A DNA stretch of 64,000 nucleotides from Sheuella amnicola (GTDB taxonomy: Bacteria; Pseudomonadota; Gammaproteobacteria; Burkholderiales; Burkholderiaceae_B), in NCBI RefSeq assembly GCF_010499255.1, contig NZ_JAAGRN010000004.1, positions 1-64,000 of the forward strand, read 5' to 3'. The notes beneath the pieces are model-generated. The model was not told the DNA's origin. It did no database searches and saw only the letters and a program-made list of their open reading frames with translations. Both the position numbers and the translations under genes were made by a program. Each line of letters opens with the position of its first letter. Position 1 is the first letter of the stretch. Shown piece after piece: positions 9,580 through 21,835 of this stretch.

Positions 9580-12404
9580 CGCTTCCGGTCGTAATCGATG
9601 ACGCAGTATCGACCGAAAATGTCGTTGCCTTGATGCGACGTCAGGTTGAGTGCGCTGCGCAACTTCAAATCGACTCCCGTCAGATCGAACCAGGCGATAT
9701 TTTTGTGGCGTGTCCCGGAATCACGGGCGATGGACGTAACTATATCCAGCAAGCCATTGTGAAAGGCGCGGCGGCGATTTTGATTCATTACGAAGGTTTT
9801 GACGGCCTGCAGACGAATCTGCCCGTGCCCGCGGTTTGCGTCAAAGGGCTGTCCGATAGATTGGGCGACATCGCACACGAGTGGTACGGTCGCCCCTCGT
9901 TCGCGCTGGATGTGATTGCAGTGACCGGCACAAATGGTAAAACTTCGTGCGCATATTGGTTGATGCAGGCGTTCGCATCGGCGGGAATCAAGGCAGGCTC
10001 GATTGGTACGCTCGGAGTGGTTTATCCGGACGGCAGGCTCGTCGATTCGGATTTGACGACGCCTGATGTGGTTTCGATGCATCGCATGTTAGCTGACTTG
10101 CGTGATGGGGGTGCCCGTTATGTCCTGATCGAGGCCTCATCGATCGGATTGGAGCAAGGACGTTTGAACGCGGTGAGAATCGTTACTGCGGCATTCACCA
10201 ATTTGTCTCGTGATCATCTTGATTATCACCAGTCCATGCAAGCCTATGAGGCAGCTAAAGGATTGTTGTTCGACAGGCCGGAGTTAAAGCATCGAATCAT
10301 CAATCTGGACGATGAGGCTGGTCGTAGGCTCATGGGGCGATGGTCCGGTCGATCGATCGGCTATGGTTGCGCCAAGTCGGATATGCAACTCGATTATTTC
10401 GCAGCGAACATCAGAATCGAGGATAACGGCCTAGTTTTTGAATTATGTGATGATGCGCAACGCATCGAGATTCGAACTCGCTTGCTAGGCCAGCACAATG
10501 TATCCAATCTATTATGCGTTGCGAGCGTGTTGTGCGCCAACGGATGGTCTTTGACTGAGGTTGCGCAAACCCTAGCGACTTTTCATCCAGTGAATGGACG
10601 ATTGCAGCAAGTCGAGCCTCTCATTAAAACTGTCCCGACACCCTTGGTGATCGTAGATTATTCGCATACGCCCGATGCGCTTGAGCGTGCATTGGAGGCG
10701 CTGCGTCCGATGGCGGTAAAACGTCAAGGACGACTTTGGTGCGTAGTCGGATGCGGTGGGCAACGTGATGCGGGCAAGCGACCTTTGATGGCGGCTATTG
10801 CGCAGAAAATGGCTGATCATGTTGTGATCACAAGCGATAATCCGCGGGCGGAGCAACCACAGGACATTATCGATGAAATGATGTTGGGCATTACCGGTAA
10901 ACCGAGTCATGTCACCACTGAAGTGGATCGTGCCCAGGCCATTCTCTCAACGTTGTTTACGGCTGATGAGAAAGATGTCGTATTGATTGCAGGCAAAGGT
11001 CACGAAACCTATCAGGAAATTGCCGGAATAAAACATCCTTTCGATGACCGACAGTGGTCTCAGGCAGGGCTGTTGCTCAGGCAGGGATGCAAGTTGCAGA
11101 CTGATTCGCGCAAGCTTGAATCAGGATCACTTTTTCTGGCCTTGCGTGGCGAAACATTTGACGGACATGATTATCTTGCGCAGGTGGAGCAAGCCGGCGC
11201 GACCGCCGCGATTGTCGATCACGCAGTAGTCGGCGTGAGTCTTGCGCAGGTTGTTTTGGGCGATACGCGCGCGGCGCTTTTACAGTTGGGTCGTGCGTGG
11301 CGTCGCCAGTTCCACATTCCTGTCGTGGCTGTTGCAGGAAGCAATGGCAAGACCACCACAAAGGAAATGATCTCTGCGATTTTTGCCCAATGGACAGGCG
11401 AATCCAATCGACTTGCGACAGCCGGTAATTTGAATAACGAACTTGGCGTGCCGCTCACCTTGTTGCGGTTGAATCGCGAGCATCGTGCCGCAGTCATTGA
11501 AATGGGAATGAATCATCCCGGCGAGATCGCGGTGCTTGCGCGTGCGACAGAGGCTACAGTCGCGCTAGTGAATAATGCCCAGCGAGAGCATCAGGAGTTT
11601 ATGGTGAGCGTTGAGGCTGTCGCAAAAGAGAATGGCGACGTTTTTCATCATTTGTCCCCGACAGGTATCGCGGTTTATCCGGCGGATGATGAATTCACCG
11701 AACTATGGGATCGGATGTCGGCATCATCGAATCGCATTCGATTTGGATTGCGTAGCGATGGAGATGTGTGGGCCGACAATATTCGATCGGATGCGTTGGG
11801 ATCCACCTTGGCTTTGCACACGCCACGAGGCGATGTGGAGCTTGTTTTGCCTGTCCCCGGTTTGCATAACGTGCGCAATGCGCTTGCCGCAACCGCATGC
11901 GCGCTTGCGGCCGGAGTTCCTCTTGCCGTAATCATTGCAGGCTTATCGGCATTCAGCGCCGTTGGTGGTCGGATGCAGCCGCACAGGCTACCGAATGGTG
12001 TGGTGCTGATAGACGATACCTACAATGCCAATCCGGATTCGGTTCGCGCGGCGATTGATGTGCTTGCTTCGTTGCCGGCTCCGCGTGTGCTTGTATTGGG
12101 TGATATGGGAGAAGTTGGGGACAACGGTCCCGAAATGCATCGTGAGGTCGGAACCTACGCGAAACAGAAAGGGGTTGAGATTTTGTTGACGCTGGGTCAG
12201 GCAACGCATGAAAGCGCGCTTGCCTTTGGAGATCAGGCAAAAGCATTCGAGCAAATCGAAGCGCTGAATGCCGAGTTGGAAAAAATCGATGCGCGAAGCC
12301 TTTTGATTAAAGGATCGCGTTTCATGAAAATGGAACGAATCGTTCGGGGCTATCTAACCCGATGCGGAGTGAATTCCGGGGAATTGGTGTCGCATGCTGT
12401 ATGA
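9576..12404 (+). CDS. murEF: fused MurE-MurF muropeptide ligase
   Basis: 942 residues: a complete MurE (about 1-500) joined to a complete MurF (about 505-942). MurE adds meso-diaminopimelate to UDP-MurNAc-dipeptide and MurF adds D-Ala-D-Ala. The MurE ATP loop GTNGKTS is at 118-124, and DNPR at 421-424 is the meso-DAP selecting motif. The MurF half begins [11 protein letters not shown] and has its own ATP loop GSNGKTTTK near 588-596 and the IDDTYNANP motif. The fusion is known from Bordetella/Achromobacter relatives. The end overlaps mraY by 11 bases. Confidence 0.97.
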   Translation: MTLPVVIDDAVSTENVVALMRRQVECAAQLQIDSRQIEPGDIFVACPGITGDGRNYIQQAIVKGAAAILIHYEGFDGLQTNLPVPAVCVKGLSDRLGDIAHEWYGRPSFALDVIAVTGTNGKTSCAYWLMQAFASAGIKAGSIGTLGVVYPDGRLVDSDLTTPDVVSMHRMLADLRDGGARYVLIEASSIGLEQGRLNAVRIVTAAFTNLSRDHLDYHQSMQAYEAAKGLLFDRPELKHRIINLDDEAGRRLMGRWSGRSIGYGCAKSDMQLDYFAANIRIEDNGLVFELCDDAQRIEIRTRLLGQHNVSNLLCVASVLCANGWSLTEVAQTLATFHPVNGRLQQVEPLIKTVPTPLVIVDYSHTPDALERALEALRPMAVKRQGRLWCVVGCGGQRDAGKRPLMAAIAQKMADHVVITSDNPRAEQPQDIIDEMMLGITGKPSHVTTEVDRAQAILSTLFTADEKDVVLIAGKGHETYQEIAGIKHPFDDRQWSQAGLLLRQGCKLQTDSRKLESGSLFLALRGETFDGHDYLAQVEQAGATAAIVDHAVVGVSLAQVVLGDTRAALLQLGRAWRRQFHIPVVAVAGSNGKTTTKEMISAIFAQWTGESNRLATAGNLNNELGVPLTLLRLNREHRAAVIEMGMNHPGEIAVLARATEATVALVNNAQREHQEFMVSVEAVAKENGDVFHHLSPTGIAVYPADDEFTELWDRMSASSNRIRFGLRSDGDVWADNIRSDALGSTLALHTPRGDVELVLPVPGLHNVRNALAATACALAAGVPLAVIIAGLSAFSAVGGRMQPHRLPNGVVLIDDTYNANPDSVRAAIDVLASLPAPRVLVLGDMGEVGDNGPEMHREVGTYAKQKGVEILLTLGQATHESALAFGDQAKAFEQIEALNAELEKIDARSLLIKGSRFMKMERIVRGYLTRCGVNSGELVSHAV

Positions 12405-13566
12405 ACTTTTCGGATGGTTGGCTGAAAATCACGTGCGAGGCTTTGCGGTCTTTGAGTACATCACTTTGCGGGCCGTTCTCGCATGTGCGACCTCGTTGCT
12501 GATCGGCTTGGTCGCCGGACCTCGCGTCATTCGCAAGTTGACTGAACTCAAAATCGGGCAGGCTGTTCGCACGACAGGTCCCGAAACGCATTTGATCAAG
12601 ACCGGAACCCCGACGATGGGCGGTGCGTTGATTCTGATTTCGATTGGAGTGAGCACATTGCTCTGGGCAGACTGGACTAACCGCTATGTATGGGTAGTGT
12701 TGCTGGTGACGTTTGGTTATGGCTGGATCGGCTGGCGGGACGATTATCGAAAAGTCGTGTATCGCGATCCCGAAGGAATGCCTGCAAGGCAGAAGTTTTT
12801 CTGGCAGGCGCTGATCGGATTGGTTGCATCTATTTATCTGACTTTCGCGATTTCGGCCTCTTCGAATGAAAACGTGTGGATATTAATCAAGGACGCATTT
12901 CTGAATGGTCAATTCGTGACATTGCCGACGCGTGCCGATTTGATTGTTCCGTTTTTCAAAAGCCTCAGTTATCCGCTGGGTGTTTTTGGATTCGCGGCAT
13001 TGACTTGGTTTGTGATTGTCGGAACCAGTAATGCGGTCAATTTGACCGACGGGCTCGATGGACTGGCGATTATGCCGACTGTGATGGTTGGTTCTGCGTT
13101 GGGAGTCTTTGCCTACGTGGTAGGGCGAGTCGATTATTCGAAATATCTGTTGTTCCCGTATGTCCCGGGTGCCGGGGAGTTGATGGTTTTGTGCGCGGCG
13201 CTCGCCGGTGCCGGCCTTGCATTCCTTTGGTTTAACGCATACCCGGCCCAAGTCTTTATGGGGGACGTGGGTGCTCTGGCTCTTGGCGGCATGTTGGGTA
13301 CAGTTGCGGTCATTGTCCGGCAGGAAATTATCCTGTTCATCATGGGAGGCGTATTCGTTGCCGAAACGCTATCGGTCATGATCCAGGTAACCTGGTTTAA
13401 ATACACCAAGCGCAAATATGGTCAAGGAAGACGTATTTTGCGAATGGCGCCATTGCACCATCATTTCGAAGTGGGCGGTTGGAAAGAAACCCAGGTCGTA
13501 GTGCGATTTTGGATTATCAGCATGATGCTGGTATTGATTGGCCTGTCGTCATTGAAAATCCGATGA
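12394..13566 (+). CDS. mraY: phospho-MurNAc-pentapeptide transferase MraY
   Basis: 390 residues, polytopic with about ten membrane segments. It transfers phospho-MurNAc-pentapeptide to undecaprenyl phosphate, forming lipid I. Family motifs seen: the early KxGTPTMGG (KTGTPTMGG), the Asp-rich [30 protein letters not shown] and the C-terminal MAPLHHHFE. It starts inside the end of murEF (11-base overlap) and overlaps murD by 4 bases. Confidence 0.97.
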   Translation: MLYELFGWLAENHVRGFAVFEYITLRAVLACATSLLIGLVAGPRVIRKLTELKIGQAVRTTGPETHLIKTGTPTMGGALILISIGVSTLLWADWTNRYVWVVLLVTFGYGWIGWRDDYRKVVYRDPEGMPARQKFFWQALIGLVASIYLTFAISASSNENVWILIKDAFLNGQFVTLPTRADLIVPFFKSLSYPLGVFGFAALTWFVIVGTSNAVNLTDGLDGLAIMPTVMVGSALGVFAYVVGRVDYSKYLLFPYVPGAGELMVLCAALAGAGLAFLWFNAYPAQVFMGDVGALALGGMLGTVAVIVRQEIILFIMGGVFVAETLSVMIQVTWFKYTKRKYGQGRRILRMAPLHHHFEVGGWKETQVVVRFWIISMMLVLIGLSSLKIR

Positions 13567-15095
13567 ATGAAATAAATACGAATCCCGACCCGCTCCAACG
13601 CGTCCTGATAGTCGGACTCGGGGAGACAGGCGTTGCCGCAGCACGCTGGTGCGCGCGCAAGGGGTTTGCCTTGCGTATAGCGGATACGCGTACAGCCCCT
13701 GCCGGTCTGACTGCATTGAAAGAAAATCTGGCCGATGCCTCGGTTGAATACCATCTTGGATGTGATGTGTTTGCGCGCACATTGCTTGAAGGCGTTTCGT
13801 TTTTGGTATTGAGTCCGGGGCTCGCACCGGATGTTTCGCCGGTAAAAGAGTTGCTGGACGAGGCGACTCAGGCGCAGGTCGAGATTATTGGTGAAATCGA
13901 ATTGTTCGCCCGTGCGTTGAAGGAACTGAGCGCAGAGCGGCAATATGAGCCGCGAGTCTTGGGAATTACCGGCACGAACGGCAAAACGACAGTAACAGCC
14001 ATGACGAGGCATATGCTTGAGGCGGCCGGCATCAAGGCGCGGGTGGCGGGCAATATTAGTCCTGCCGCCTTGCACGCATTAATGGATGCGCTTGACCAGG
14101 ATGATTTGCCTAAAGTCTGGGTGCTTGAGTTATCAAGTTTTCAGCTCGAGACAACGCGCAGCCTCAAGATGGTTGCGGCCACTGTCTTGAACGTGACGCA
14201 AGACCACCTGGATTGGCATGGATCGATGCAGGCCTATGCCAAGGCGAAGTCGAGAATCTTTGAAATGACTGATCTGTGCATCGTCAATCGAGATGATCCG
14301 ACTGTTATAGCTATGATCCCAGGCCTGCAAAATATCAATATTCGTAGTTTCGGACGAGATGTGCCAATGTATGCCGGCGATGTCGGTATTGAAGTCAGTC
14401 ATGATGTTCCTTGGCTTGTCGCGGCGAAAGCGAATGACTTCGAAGACGAGGAGGCACCTGCGCCAAAACGCAAGAAAGGTGCACCGCCACCGGAACGTCA
14501 GCCGGGTCGATTGGTGCGATTGATGCCAGCCGAGGCGTTAGCAATTCGTGGCCTGCATAATGCATTGAATGTTCTGGTTTCGTCTCAGCTGGCTATGGCC
14601 GCGGGCGCGACATGGGGACCGGCGTTACGTGCTGCAAGAGACTATGTGGGCGAACCGCATCGTATGGAGTTTGTTCGCAGCATTCGCGGGATTGATTTTT
14701 TCAACGACAGCAAAGGAACGAATGTCGGCGCCACTGTTGCCGGATTGGAAGGTCTGGGAAGACAATCCGTTCTGATCGCCGGTGGGGTTGGAAAGGGTCA
14801 AGACTTTTCGCCGCTCGTTCCGATTGTGGCTAAACACGTCAAGGCAGTTTTGCTAATTGGCCAAGATGCTCCAATTTTGTTCGATACGCTTTCCGGGACC
14901 GGTGTGGCGTGCGAACTGGTACCTGACTTGAAGCAAGCTGTGGCCAAAGCGTTCGGCTATGCTCAGGAAGGAGATGCTGTCGTGCTGTCGCCGGCATGCG
15001 CCAGTCTGGATATGTTCCGAAACTATCCACACCGGGGTCAGGTATTTGTCGAGGCGGTCGCAGACTTGGCGATGGATCAGGGAGAGATCGTATGA
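13563..15095 (+). CDS. murD: UDP-MurNAc-Ala D-glutamate ligase MurD
   Basis: 510 residues from the ATG at 13563, which overlaps the mraY stop. An earlier in-frame start would lie deep in mraY and is rejected. It adds D-Glu to UDP-MurNAc-L-Ala. Seen: N-terminal [19 protein letters not shown] loop [10 protein letters not shown] (about 134-143), ELSSFQLE and [12 protein letters not shown]. It is longer than E. coli MurD (438) owing partly to a Lys/Pro-rich insertion ([19 protein letters not shown], about 299-317) and longer early loops. Confidence 0.96.
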   Translation: MNEINTNPDPLQRVLIVGLGETGVAAARWCARKGFALRIADTRTAPAGLTALKENLADASVEYHLGCDVFARTLLEGVSFLVLSPGLAPDVSPVKELLDEATQAQVEIIGEIELFARALKELSAERQYEPRVLGITGTNGKTTVTAMTRHMLEAAGIKARVAGNISPAALHALMDALDQDDLPKVWVLELSSFQLETTRSLKMVAATVLNVTQDHLDWHGSMQAYAKAKSRIFEMTDLCIVNRDDPTVIAMIPGLQNINIRSFGRDVPMYAGDVGIEVSHDVPWLVAAKANDFEDEEAPAPKRKKGAPPPERQPGRLVRLMPAEALAIRGLHNALNVLVSSQLAMAAGATWGPALRAARDYVGEPHRMEFVRSIRGIDFFNDSKGTNVGATVAGLEGLGRQSVLIAGGVGKGQDFSPLVPIVAKHVKAVLLIGQDAPILFDTLSGTGVACELVPDLKQAVAKAFGYAQEGDAVVLSPACASLDMFRNYPHRGQVFVEAVADLAMDQGEIV

Positions 15096-16297
15096 GTCTC
15101 TTCGCCGAACTCACCAACAGCGTCAATGCCGTGCGACCCGGTCGTACGATGATGCGCAATTATGATTTGTCGCTTGTTATCGCCTCCACCGTTCTCGTCG
15201 CGATGGGAATGCTGATGGTGTATTCGGCTTCAATCGCATTGGTTGATGGCCCGCGTTATGCCAACTTCGGACGTTATTACTTTGTGATCAGGCAAGGCTT
15301 GTTTGTCACGGTCGGACTGATTGCCGCTGCCGTGGTGGTCACGATCCCGATGTCTTTCTGGCAGAGAGTGAGTATTCCGCTTTTTGTTATTTCATGTTTA
15401 TTGCTGATTCTGGTGCTTGTGCCCGGAATTGGACGAAAGGTCAATAACGCCATGCGTTGGTTGCCGATCGGGCCGGTGCAGTTTCAACCCTCGGAGTTGA
15501 TGAAGCTATCGGTGATGTTATTCGCTGCGGATTACACCATCAGGAAACAAAGCTATATGCAGAGTTTCTGGTCGAGTTTGGTGAGAGGCTTTTTGCCGAT
15601 GGCTTTGGCCATGATCGTCGTCGGATTTCTATTGTTGAAAGAGCCTGACTTAGGCGCTTTGATCGTGATTCTCGCCATCACGATGGGTATTTTATTTTTG
15701 GGTGGCATCAATACCAAGATTTTCTCCGGCTTGATTGCGGGACTGCTTACGATCTTTTCCATGGTGATCTGGTTGTCGCCATGGCGACGCGCGAGGATCT
15801 TCGCCTATATGGATCCATGGAATCCCGAAAACACTTTAGGCAGTTCCTATCAGTTGTCGCACTCTTTGATGGCAATAGGCCGGGGTCAATGGACGGGCGT
15901 CGGCCTGGGCAGCAGTGTTGAAAAATTGCATTATCTTCCCGAGGCCCATACTGATTTCATCATGGCAGTGATTGGCGAAGAACTCGGTTTTGTCGGTGTC
16001 ATGATGATGATTCTTCTTTTCGGCGTCGTTGTACAGCGATGCATCGAAATCGGACGGCAAGCCATTGCCATGGATCGTCCCTTCGGAGGATTATTGTCTC
16101 AAGGGGCGGGGATTTGGTTTGGCGTGCAGGCTTTCATTAATATCGGCGTGTGTCTTGGTCTGTTGCCGACAAAGGGTTTGACGCTGCCACTTGTAAGTTA
16201 TGGCGGCTCCGGCATCGTGATGAATCTGGCCGCGCTGGCGATGGTTCTGCGGGTTGATTACGAAAGCCGTTCGATGATGCGGGGAGGGCGCGGATGA
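15092..16297 (+). CDS. ftsW: septal peptidoglycan glycosyltransferase FtsW
   Basis: 401 residues from ATG 15092, which overlaps the murD stop and follows GGGAGA. It is a SEDS-family polytopic protein with about ten membrane segments. Landmarks: [17 protein letters not shown] in segment 1, [28 protein letters not shown] (family Asp), and [11 protein letters not shown] near the end. FtsW polymerises septal glycan together with FtsI. Its stop overlaps the murG start. Confidence 0.96.
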   Translation: MSLFAELTNSVNAVRPGRTMMRNYDLSLVIASTVLVAMGMLMVYSASIALVDGPRYANFGRYYFVIRQGLFVTVGLIAAAVVVTIPMSFWQRVSIPLFVISCLLLILVLVPGIGRKVNNAMRWLPIGPVQFQPSELMKLSVMLFAADYTIRKQSYMQSFWSSLVRGFLPMALAMIVVGFLLLKEPDLGALIVILAITMGILFLGGINTKIFSGLIAGLLTIFSMVIWLSPWRRARIFAYMDPWNPENTLGSSYQLSHSLMAIGRGQWTGVGLGSSVEKLHYLPEAHTDFIMAVIGEELGFVGVMMMILLFGVVVQRCIEIGRQAIAMDRPFGGLLSQGAGIWFGVQAFINIGVCLGLLPTKGLTLPLVSYGGSGIVMNLAALAMVLRVDYESRSMMRGGRG

Positions 16298-17370
16298 GCC
16301 AAGCTCCGATGCTTCTGGTAATGGCGGGCGGAACCGGTGGACATATCATGCCCGGATTGGCGGTTGCCGATGTCCTGGCATCTCGCGGATGGTCCGTGAC
16401 TTGGCTGGGCGATCCGGACAAGATGGAAGGGCGGATTGTGCCATCGCGGGGTTATCCGCTAGCTCCCTTGCGCTTTGCAGGTGTGCGTGGCAAGGGACTG
16501 ATGTCGAAGTTGAAGGCCCCGTTTTTGTTGCTTGGCGCGTTATGTCAGGCATGGACTCGATTTAGTCGCGTACGTCCGGATGTCGTGCTGGGAATGGGTG
16601 GTTATGTCGCATTCCCCGGCGGGGTGGTTGCATGGATGCGGGGTAAGCCCCTGGTGCTGCATGAGCAAAACGCGATAGCGGGCATGACCAACCGATGGCT
16701 CTCGAAGCTCTCTGCAAAAGTATTAACCGGATTCCCCGATGCGTTGGCCGGCGCCGAAGTGGTCGGCAATCCCGTCAGAGCGGATGTGGCCCGGTTGCCT
16801 GACCCGCAGGACCGATTCGCAGGCCGCAATGGTCCGTTGCGTCTTCTGGTTGTAGGCGGCAGTCTAGGAGCCACCGCCCTGAATTCGATATTGCCTCGCG
16901 CCCTCGCTTTGATGGCGCCGCAGAATCGTCCGCAGGTGACGCATCAGGCCGGTACGCAACATATCGAATCCTTGCGCAAGGCATATGAAGAAGCAGGGGT
17001 CGAGGCAACATGCGTAGCTTTTATCGACGATATGGCGAACGAATTGGGGCAGACCGATTTGTTGATTTGCCGTGCGGGCGCGATGACTGTTGCGGAAGTT
17101 GCTGCTGCCGGAGTTGCCGCTTTGTTTGTTCCGTTTCCCGCGGCGGTGGATGATCATCAAACGGCAAATGCGACCTTCTTGAGTAGGGACGAGGCCGCCT
17201 GGATCAGGCAGCAAAGGGATTTGTCACCGGAGTGGCTTGCGCAGTGGCTCAGTGAGCGCAACCGTCATGAGTTGTGCATTGTTGCTCAGCGCGCCCGAAA
17301 GCATGCCCGATTGCAATCGGCGCAACGCATTGCGGATATTTGTGAAGAATTGGCAGGAGTGGGCGCATGA
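16294..17370 (+). CDS. murG: UDP-GlcNAc:lipid I N-acetylglucosaminyltransferase MurG
   Basis: 358 residues, GT28 family, membrane-associated in the cytoplasm; it makes lipid II from lipid I. Glycine-rich loops are seen at [15 protein letters not shown] (about 11-25), [11 protein letters not shown] (about 100-110) and VVGGSLGA (about 187-194). The donor-binding [15 protein letters not shown] and [15 protein letters not shown] are present. The ATG overlaps the ftsW TGA, and GGAGGG lies just upstream. Confidence 0.96.
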   Translation: MSQAPMLLVMAGGTGGHIMPGLAVADVLASRGWSVTWLGDPDKMEGRIVPSRGYPLAPLRFAGVRGKGLMSKLKAPFLLLGALCQAWTRFSRVRPDVVLGMGGYVAFPGGVVAWMRGKPLVLHEQNAIAGMTNRWLSKLSAKVLTGFPDALAGAEVVGNPVRADVARLPDPQDRFAGRNGPLRLLVVGGSLGATALNSILPRALALMAPQNRPQVTHQAGTQHIESLRKAYEEAGVEATCVAFIDDMANELGQTDLLICRAGAMTVAEVAAAGVAALFVPFPAAVDDHQTANATFLSRDEAAWIRQQRDLSPEWLAQWLSERNRHELCIVAQRARKHARLQSAQRIADICEELAGVGA

Positions 17371-18764
17371 AGCACCGCATAGAACAGATTCATTTTGTCG
17401 GGATCGGCGGCTCCGGTATGAGCGGTATCGCTGAAGTGTTGTTGAATCTGGGATACAGAATCACCGGCTCGGATTTGGCTGAATCTGCGGTAACGCAAAG
17501 ACTTGCCGAGCTCGGAGCCAGGATTTTTATCGGCCATCAGTCAGAGCATGTTGCCGGTGCGGATGCAATCGTGACCTCGACTGCAGTGGCCAATAATAAT
17601 CCCGAGGTGATCGCAGCCAGAAATGCGCGCATTCCGGTTGTGCCCAGGGCAGTTATGTTGGCCGAACTTATGCGTTTGAAGCGCGGTATCGCAGTGGCCG
17701 GCACGCACGGAAAGACGACAACAACCAGTTTGGTGGCAAGTGTGCTTGCGGCCGGCGGGCTTGATCCGACGTTCGTGATTGGCGGAAGATTGAATTCGGC
17801 CGGCGCGAATGCGCGACTCGGGCAAGGTGATTTCATCGTAGTCGAGGCCGATGAGTCGGATGCGTCGTTTTTGAATCTTTTGCCAGTGATGGCCATCATC
17901 ACCAATATTGATGCCGACCATATGGATACATATGGCCATGATGTCGCAAGACTGAAAAGCGCATTCGTCGAGTTCACCCAGCGTTTACCGTTTTATGGCA
18001 GCGCGATCGTATGTTCGGACGATGCGAATGTGCGCGAGATCATGCCATTCATTTCTCGTCCCATCACGACCTATGGGTTGAGCGAGGATGCGCAAGTATC
18101 CGCAAGCAATGTCCGCGCCAAGGGTACGAGGATGCTGTTCGATGTCAGACGGAAAACGCGTGATGCAGAGTTGCCGTTGTTGCATATCGAATTGAATTTG
18201 CCGGGGTTACATAATGTGCGCAACGCCTTGGCTGCCATTTCTGTGGCAACCGAGCTTGGTGTTTCTGATGATGCGATTTGTCAGGCACTGGAAGGCTTTC
18301 GCGGAGTCGGTCGTCGATTTACGCAAGCCGGCGAATTCAAGGCGGATCATGGCGGCTCCTTCACGGTCATCGATGATTACGGCCATCACCCGGTCGAAAT
18401 GGCAGCGACTCTCGCCGCGGCAAGAGGTGCCTGGCCGGACAGAAGAATTGTTTTGGCTTTCCAGCCGCACCGTTACACGCGAACCAGGGATTGTTTCGAG
18501 GATTTTGTGCAGGTTCTTGGACAAGCCGATGCTGTTCTGCTGACAGAAGTGTACGCAGCAGGCGAGCCGCCTTTGGTCGCCGCTGACGGTCGTGCACTTG
18601 CGCGAGGCGTGCGGGTTGCGGGCAAGGTCGAGCCTTTGTTTGTGGAAGACGTTGCCGATATGCCCGGCGCGATCAAGAATTTTGCGAAAGATGGCGATGT
18701 GGTCATCGTGATGGGTGCCGGGTCGATCAGTAAAGTGCCCGGACAGTTGGGAGTTTCTATATGA
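17367..18764 (+). CDS. murC: UDP-MurNAc L-alanine ligase MurC
   Basis: 465 residues, the normal MurC length. It adds L-Ala to UDP-MurNAc, the first amino-acid step. Seen: [18 protein letters not shown] at the N-terminus, ATP loop AGTHGKTTT (about 111-119), [30 protein letters not shown] and FQPHRYTRT. It is ATGA-coupled to murG before it and to ddl after it. Confidence 0.97.
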   Translation: MKHRIEQIHFVGIGGSGMSGIAEVLLNLGYRITGSDLAESAVTQRLAELGARIFIGHQSEHVAGADAIVTSTAVANNNPEVIAARNARIPVVPRAVMLAELMRLKRGIAVAGTHGKTTTTSLVASVLAAGGLDPTFVIGGRLNSAGANARLGQGDFIVVEADESDASFLNLLPVMAIITNIDADHMDTYGHDVARLKSAFVEFTQRLPFYGSAIVCSDDANVREIMPFISRPITTYGLSEDAQVSASNVRAKGTRMLFDVRRKTRDAELPLLHIELNLPGLHNVRNALAAISVATELGVSDDAICQALEGFRGVGRRFTQAGEFKADHGGSFTVIDDYGHHPVEMAATLAAARGAWPDRRIVLAFQPHRYTRTRDCFEDFVQVLGQADAVLLTEVYAAGEPPLVAADGRALARGVRVAGKVEPLFVEDVADMPGAIKNFAKDGDVVIVMGAGSISKVPGQLGVSI

Positions 18765-19708
18765 GCAGTCAGTTCGGAAAGGTTGGCGTTCTGTATGGTG
18801 GACGGTCCGCCGAGCGCGAGGTGTCGATCATGTCGGGAACCGGTGTGAGTGAGGCCTTGCGTAGCCAGGGCGTGGATGCTCATTTGTTCGATACAGGCAA
18901 ACGGACGATTGCGGAACTCGCTGCTGAAAAATTCGATCGTGTTTTCATCGCGTTGCATGGTCGTTACGGTGAAGACGGCACGATACAAGGTGCGCTCGAG
19001 TTGCTCGGCATTCCATACACCGGAAGCGGGCCGATGGCTTCAAGCTTGGCAATGGACAAGGTGATGACCAAGCGTGTCTGGCTGGAAGCCGGATTGCCGA
19101 CGCCGCGCTATGTTGCATTGACCGGTGAAGGCGAACTGGATTCGGCTATCGCAAAAATTGGTTTGCCTGCAATCATGAAGGCGCCTCACGAAGGTTCGAC
19201 GCTTGGAATCGTCAAGGCGGAAAAAATTGAAGACGTGTTGCCAGCCTACAGAGAGTCCGCAAAGTTTGATGATGTTGTTTTAGCGGAACAGTTTATAACC
19301 GGCCGCGAACTTACCATCGCAATTCTCGGTGCACGCGAAACGACACGAGCGCTTCCCATTATCGAGATCGTCGCACCTGAAGGTAAATACGATTATCAGA
19401 ACAAATATTTCACGGATGACACACGCTATTTATGTCCGGCCCCGGTGTCCGATGAGATCGCTGAACAAGTCGCAGCCATTGCTGTGCGGGCTTATCGCGC
19501 ATTGGATTGCGAGGGGTGGGGACGTGCCGATGTGATACTGGATGCCTGCGGCAACCCTTGGTTGTTGGAGATGAATACTTCGCCCGGCATGACCGGGCAC
19601 TCTCTTGTTCCGATGGCTGCGAAAGCAATTGGAATGAGTTACGCCGATTTATGCATGCATATTCTTGCGGATGCGCGTTGCAAGGTCGGTCATTTGCAAT
19701 CAAAATAG
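18761..19708 (+). CDS. ddl: D-alanine--D-alanine ligase
   Basis: 315 residues, the DdlB size class. It makes the D-Ala-D-Ala dipeptide used by the MurF half of the fused ligase. Seen: [17 protein letters not shown] (family EREVS motif), [12 protein letters not shown], the ATP-grasp lysine region [25 protein letters not shown], and the C-terminal [17 protein letters not shown] with Mg2+ ligands. The ATG overlaps the murC stop; ftsQ starts 18 bases later. Confidence 0.96.
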   Translation: MSSQFGKVGVLYGGRSAEREVSIMSGTGVSEALRSQGVDAHLFDTGKRTIAELAAEKFDRVFIALHGRYGEDGTIQGALELLGIPYTGSGPMASSLAMDKVMTKRVWLEAGLPTPRYVALTGEGELDSAIAKIGLPAIMKAPHEGSTLGIVKAEKIEDVLPAYRESAKFDDVVLAEQFITGRELTIAILGARETTRALPIIEIVAPEGKYDYQNKYFTDDTRYLCPAPVSDEIAEQVAAIAVRAYRALDCEGWGRADVILDACGNPWLLEMNTSPGMTGHSLVPMAAKAIGMSYADLCMHILADARCKVGHLQSK

Positions 19709-19726
19709 AGATGACTGGAGCACTCT

Positions 19727-20533
19727 GTGTGGAACGAAGCCCGTACGATCAACCGCATTGCCAACACCTTAGCGGTGCTGGCTGTGCTGGCTATGCTCGC
19801 GGGCGGTGTGTACTGGTTGATCCAGCGACCTTTTTTCATGTTGCGCACGATCGAAATCGAACCGGCGGGCAACAGCAGCCTCACTTATGTGACTCCCGAG
19901 AATTTGCGCACGGCGATTGCCGGAAAGTTAACGGGCAATTTCTTTACGATGAATCTGGATCAGGCCCAGGATGTCTTTGCCGAGGCTCCTTGGGTTCGCA
20001 GCGCGATGGTGCGTCGCATCTGGCCCGATACGATTCGCGTCACCATAGAAGAGCAGCAGCCTTTCGCGATTTGGAACGAAAATCAGATGATCAATACCTG
20101 GGGACAGGTCTTTACGGCCAACCTGGGGGAGCTCGACGACGATGCGGTGATGCCGCAGTTCGAAGGGCCGGACGGCACGGCCGGTCTGATTGTCCAACGC
20201 TATGCCGAGCTCGAGCGATGGTTCGCACCGCTGGATTTATCGGTTCGCAGCATCAACTTAAGCGACCGTTACGCGCTGCACGTGACCTTGTCCAACGGAA
20301 TGACGCTTGCTCTGGGGCGCGATCCCGGTGCCGAAGCGCCGGATCCGACTGCGGGCATTCCCGGGGCGCTTTCATTTACTGCCAGAATCGAGCGCTTTGT
20401 ACAGGCCTGGCCCACCGTGAATCAAAAAATTGGAGGGCGTCCCGTGACGAATGCCGATCTTAGATACCCAACGGGCTTTGCTTTGACGCTTGCCGCTTTA
20501 CCCGAAAACACTCAACCCAAAAAGAAACGATAA
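19727..20533 (+). CDS. ftsQ: cell division protein FtsQ
   Basis: 268 residues from GTG 19727, with TGGAG at 19715-19719. A cytoplasmic tail is followed by one membrane segment (about 15-35). The periplasmic POTRA domain begins LRTIEIEPAG, and the beta domain includes APWVRSAMVRRIWPDTIRVTIEEQQPFAIW. FtsQ nucleates the FtsQLB complex in the divisome. It is followed after 4 bases by ftsA. Confidence 0.93.
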   Translation: MWNEARTINRIANTLAVLAVLAMLAGGVYWLIQRPFFMLRTIEIEPAGNSSLTYVTPENLRTAIAGKLTGNFFTMNLDQAQDVFAEAPWVRSAMVRRIWPDTIRVTIEEQQPFAIWNENQMINTWGQVFTANLGELDDDAVMPQFEGPDGTAGLIVQRYAELERWFAPLDLSVRSINLSDRYALHVTLSNGMTLALGRDPGAEAPDPTAGIPGALSFTARIERFVQAWPTVNQKIGGRPVTNADLRYPTGFALTLAALPENTQPKKKR

Positions 20534-20537
20534 CGCC

Positions 20538-21764
20538 ATGACACGTGATATCAAGGATCTAATCGTCGCTCTCGATATCGGCACCAGCAAAGTGGTTGCC
20601 GTAGTCGCCGAAATATTGCCCGAAGGGCGTTTTGAAGTGCTTGGCCTTGGGCAGCACGAATCGCGCGGGATGCGTAAAGGAGTCGTGGTTAATATCGAAA
20701 CCACCGTGAACTCGATTCAAAGAGCGCTGGAAGAAGCTGAGCTGATGGCCGATTGCAAAATACGCGATGTCTATACCGGTATCGCGGGTAACCATATCCG
20801 GAGCTTCAACTCGAGCGGAATGGTGGCGGTCAAGGATAAGGAAGTCACCGCGATGGATGTCGCGCGTGTCATCGAAACGGCGAAAGCGGTGAATATTCCG
20901 ACGGATCAGCAAGTCTTGCATGTATTGACGCAAGAATTCATCGTGGATGGCCAGGAAGATATTCGTGAACCGATAGGAATGAGTGGTTTACGTCTTGAAG
21001 TCAAAGTTCATATTGTGACCGGTGCAGTGAGTGCCGCGCAAAATATCGTGAAATGCGTGCGGCGCTGCGGGCTGGAGGTTCAGGATCTCATCCTGCAGCC
21101 GCTTGCCTCAAGTCTGGCTTGCTTGACTCCCGATGAAAAAGAGCTTGGCGTCGTTCTCGTCGATATCGGAGGTGGAACGACCGATGTGGCGATCTACACG
21201 GGTGGGGCGATTCGCCATACGGCCGTTTTGCCGATCGCGGGCGATCAGATTACAAGTGATATCGCGGCAATGTTGCGCACACCCACGCCTGACGCAGAAG
21301 ATATCAAGTTGCGCTTTGGCGTTGCCAAGCAAGTTTTGGCGAATCCGGACGAAACCCTCGAGGTGCCGGGCCTTGGCGATCGCGGTCCTAAGTTGATCAA
21401 GCGGATGGCCTTGGGTGCTGTGATCGAACCTCGCGTTGAAGAGTTGTTTGGCTTGGTGCAGACAGTGATTCGCGACTCCGGATATGAGGATTTGTTGTCT
21501 TCGGGAATTGTATTGACCGGTGGCTCATCGCTTATGCCAGGCATGGTCGAGCTGGCTGAGGATGTATTTTTGAAACCTGTTCGTGTCGCGGTGCCTGATT
21601 ATGAAGGCAGTCTTGCGGATGTCATGAGAAACCCAAGGTTTTCGACCGTGATGGGTTTGCTGGGTGAGGCAAGAATGCAACGCATGCGAGGTCGTAAAGT
21701 GGCAGCGCAATCTGGTAGTTTCAAGAGTGTGCTGACGCGCATGAAGGAATGGTTCATGCACTAG
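20538..21764 (+). CDS. ftsA: cell division actin-like protein FtsA
   Basis: 408 residues from ATG 20538; an upstream in-frame start would overlap ftsQ and is not needed. It has the actin-fold motifs: IVALDIGTSKVVAVVAE (phosphate 1), VLVDIGGGTTDVAIY (phosphate 2) and GIVLTGGSSLMPGM (adenosine). The C-terminal amphipathic tail (SVLTRMKEWFMH) is the membrane anchor that ties FtsZ filaments to the membrane. Confidence 0.96.
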   Translation: MTRDIKDLIVALDIGTSKVVAVVAEILPEGRFEVLGLGQHESRGMRKGVVVNIETTVNSIQRALEEAELMADCKIRDVYTGIAGNHIRSFNSSGMVAVKDKEVTAMDVARVIETAKAVNIPTDQQVLHVLTQEFIVDGQEDIREPIGMSGLRLEVKVHIVTGAVSAAQNIVKCVRRCGLEVQDLILQPLASSLACLTPDEKELGVVLVDIGGGTTDVAIYTGGAIRHTAVLPIAGDQITSDIAAMLRTPTPDAEDIKLRFGVAKQVLANPDETLEVPGLGDRGPKLIKRMALGAVIEPRVEELFGLVQTVIRDSGYEDLLSSGIVLTGGSSLMPGMVELAEDVFLKPVRVAVPDYEGSLADVMRNPRFSTVMGLLGEARMQRMRGRKVAAQSGSFKSVLTRMKEWFMH

Positions 21765-21835
21765 GCTCAGTACTAAGTGCGCAAGTACGCCGTATGGAGT
21801 ATTGTTTAAGGTTGTAAGGAATTGTAGTTATCGAA

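Noticed and set aside
19507-20463. 318-codon frame across ddl and ftsQ
   Set aside because: It spans two well-identified genes in another frame and reads as low-complexity Arg/Cys/Ser-rich sequence.
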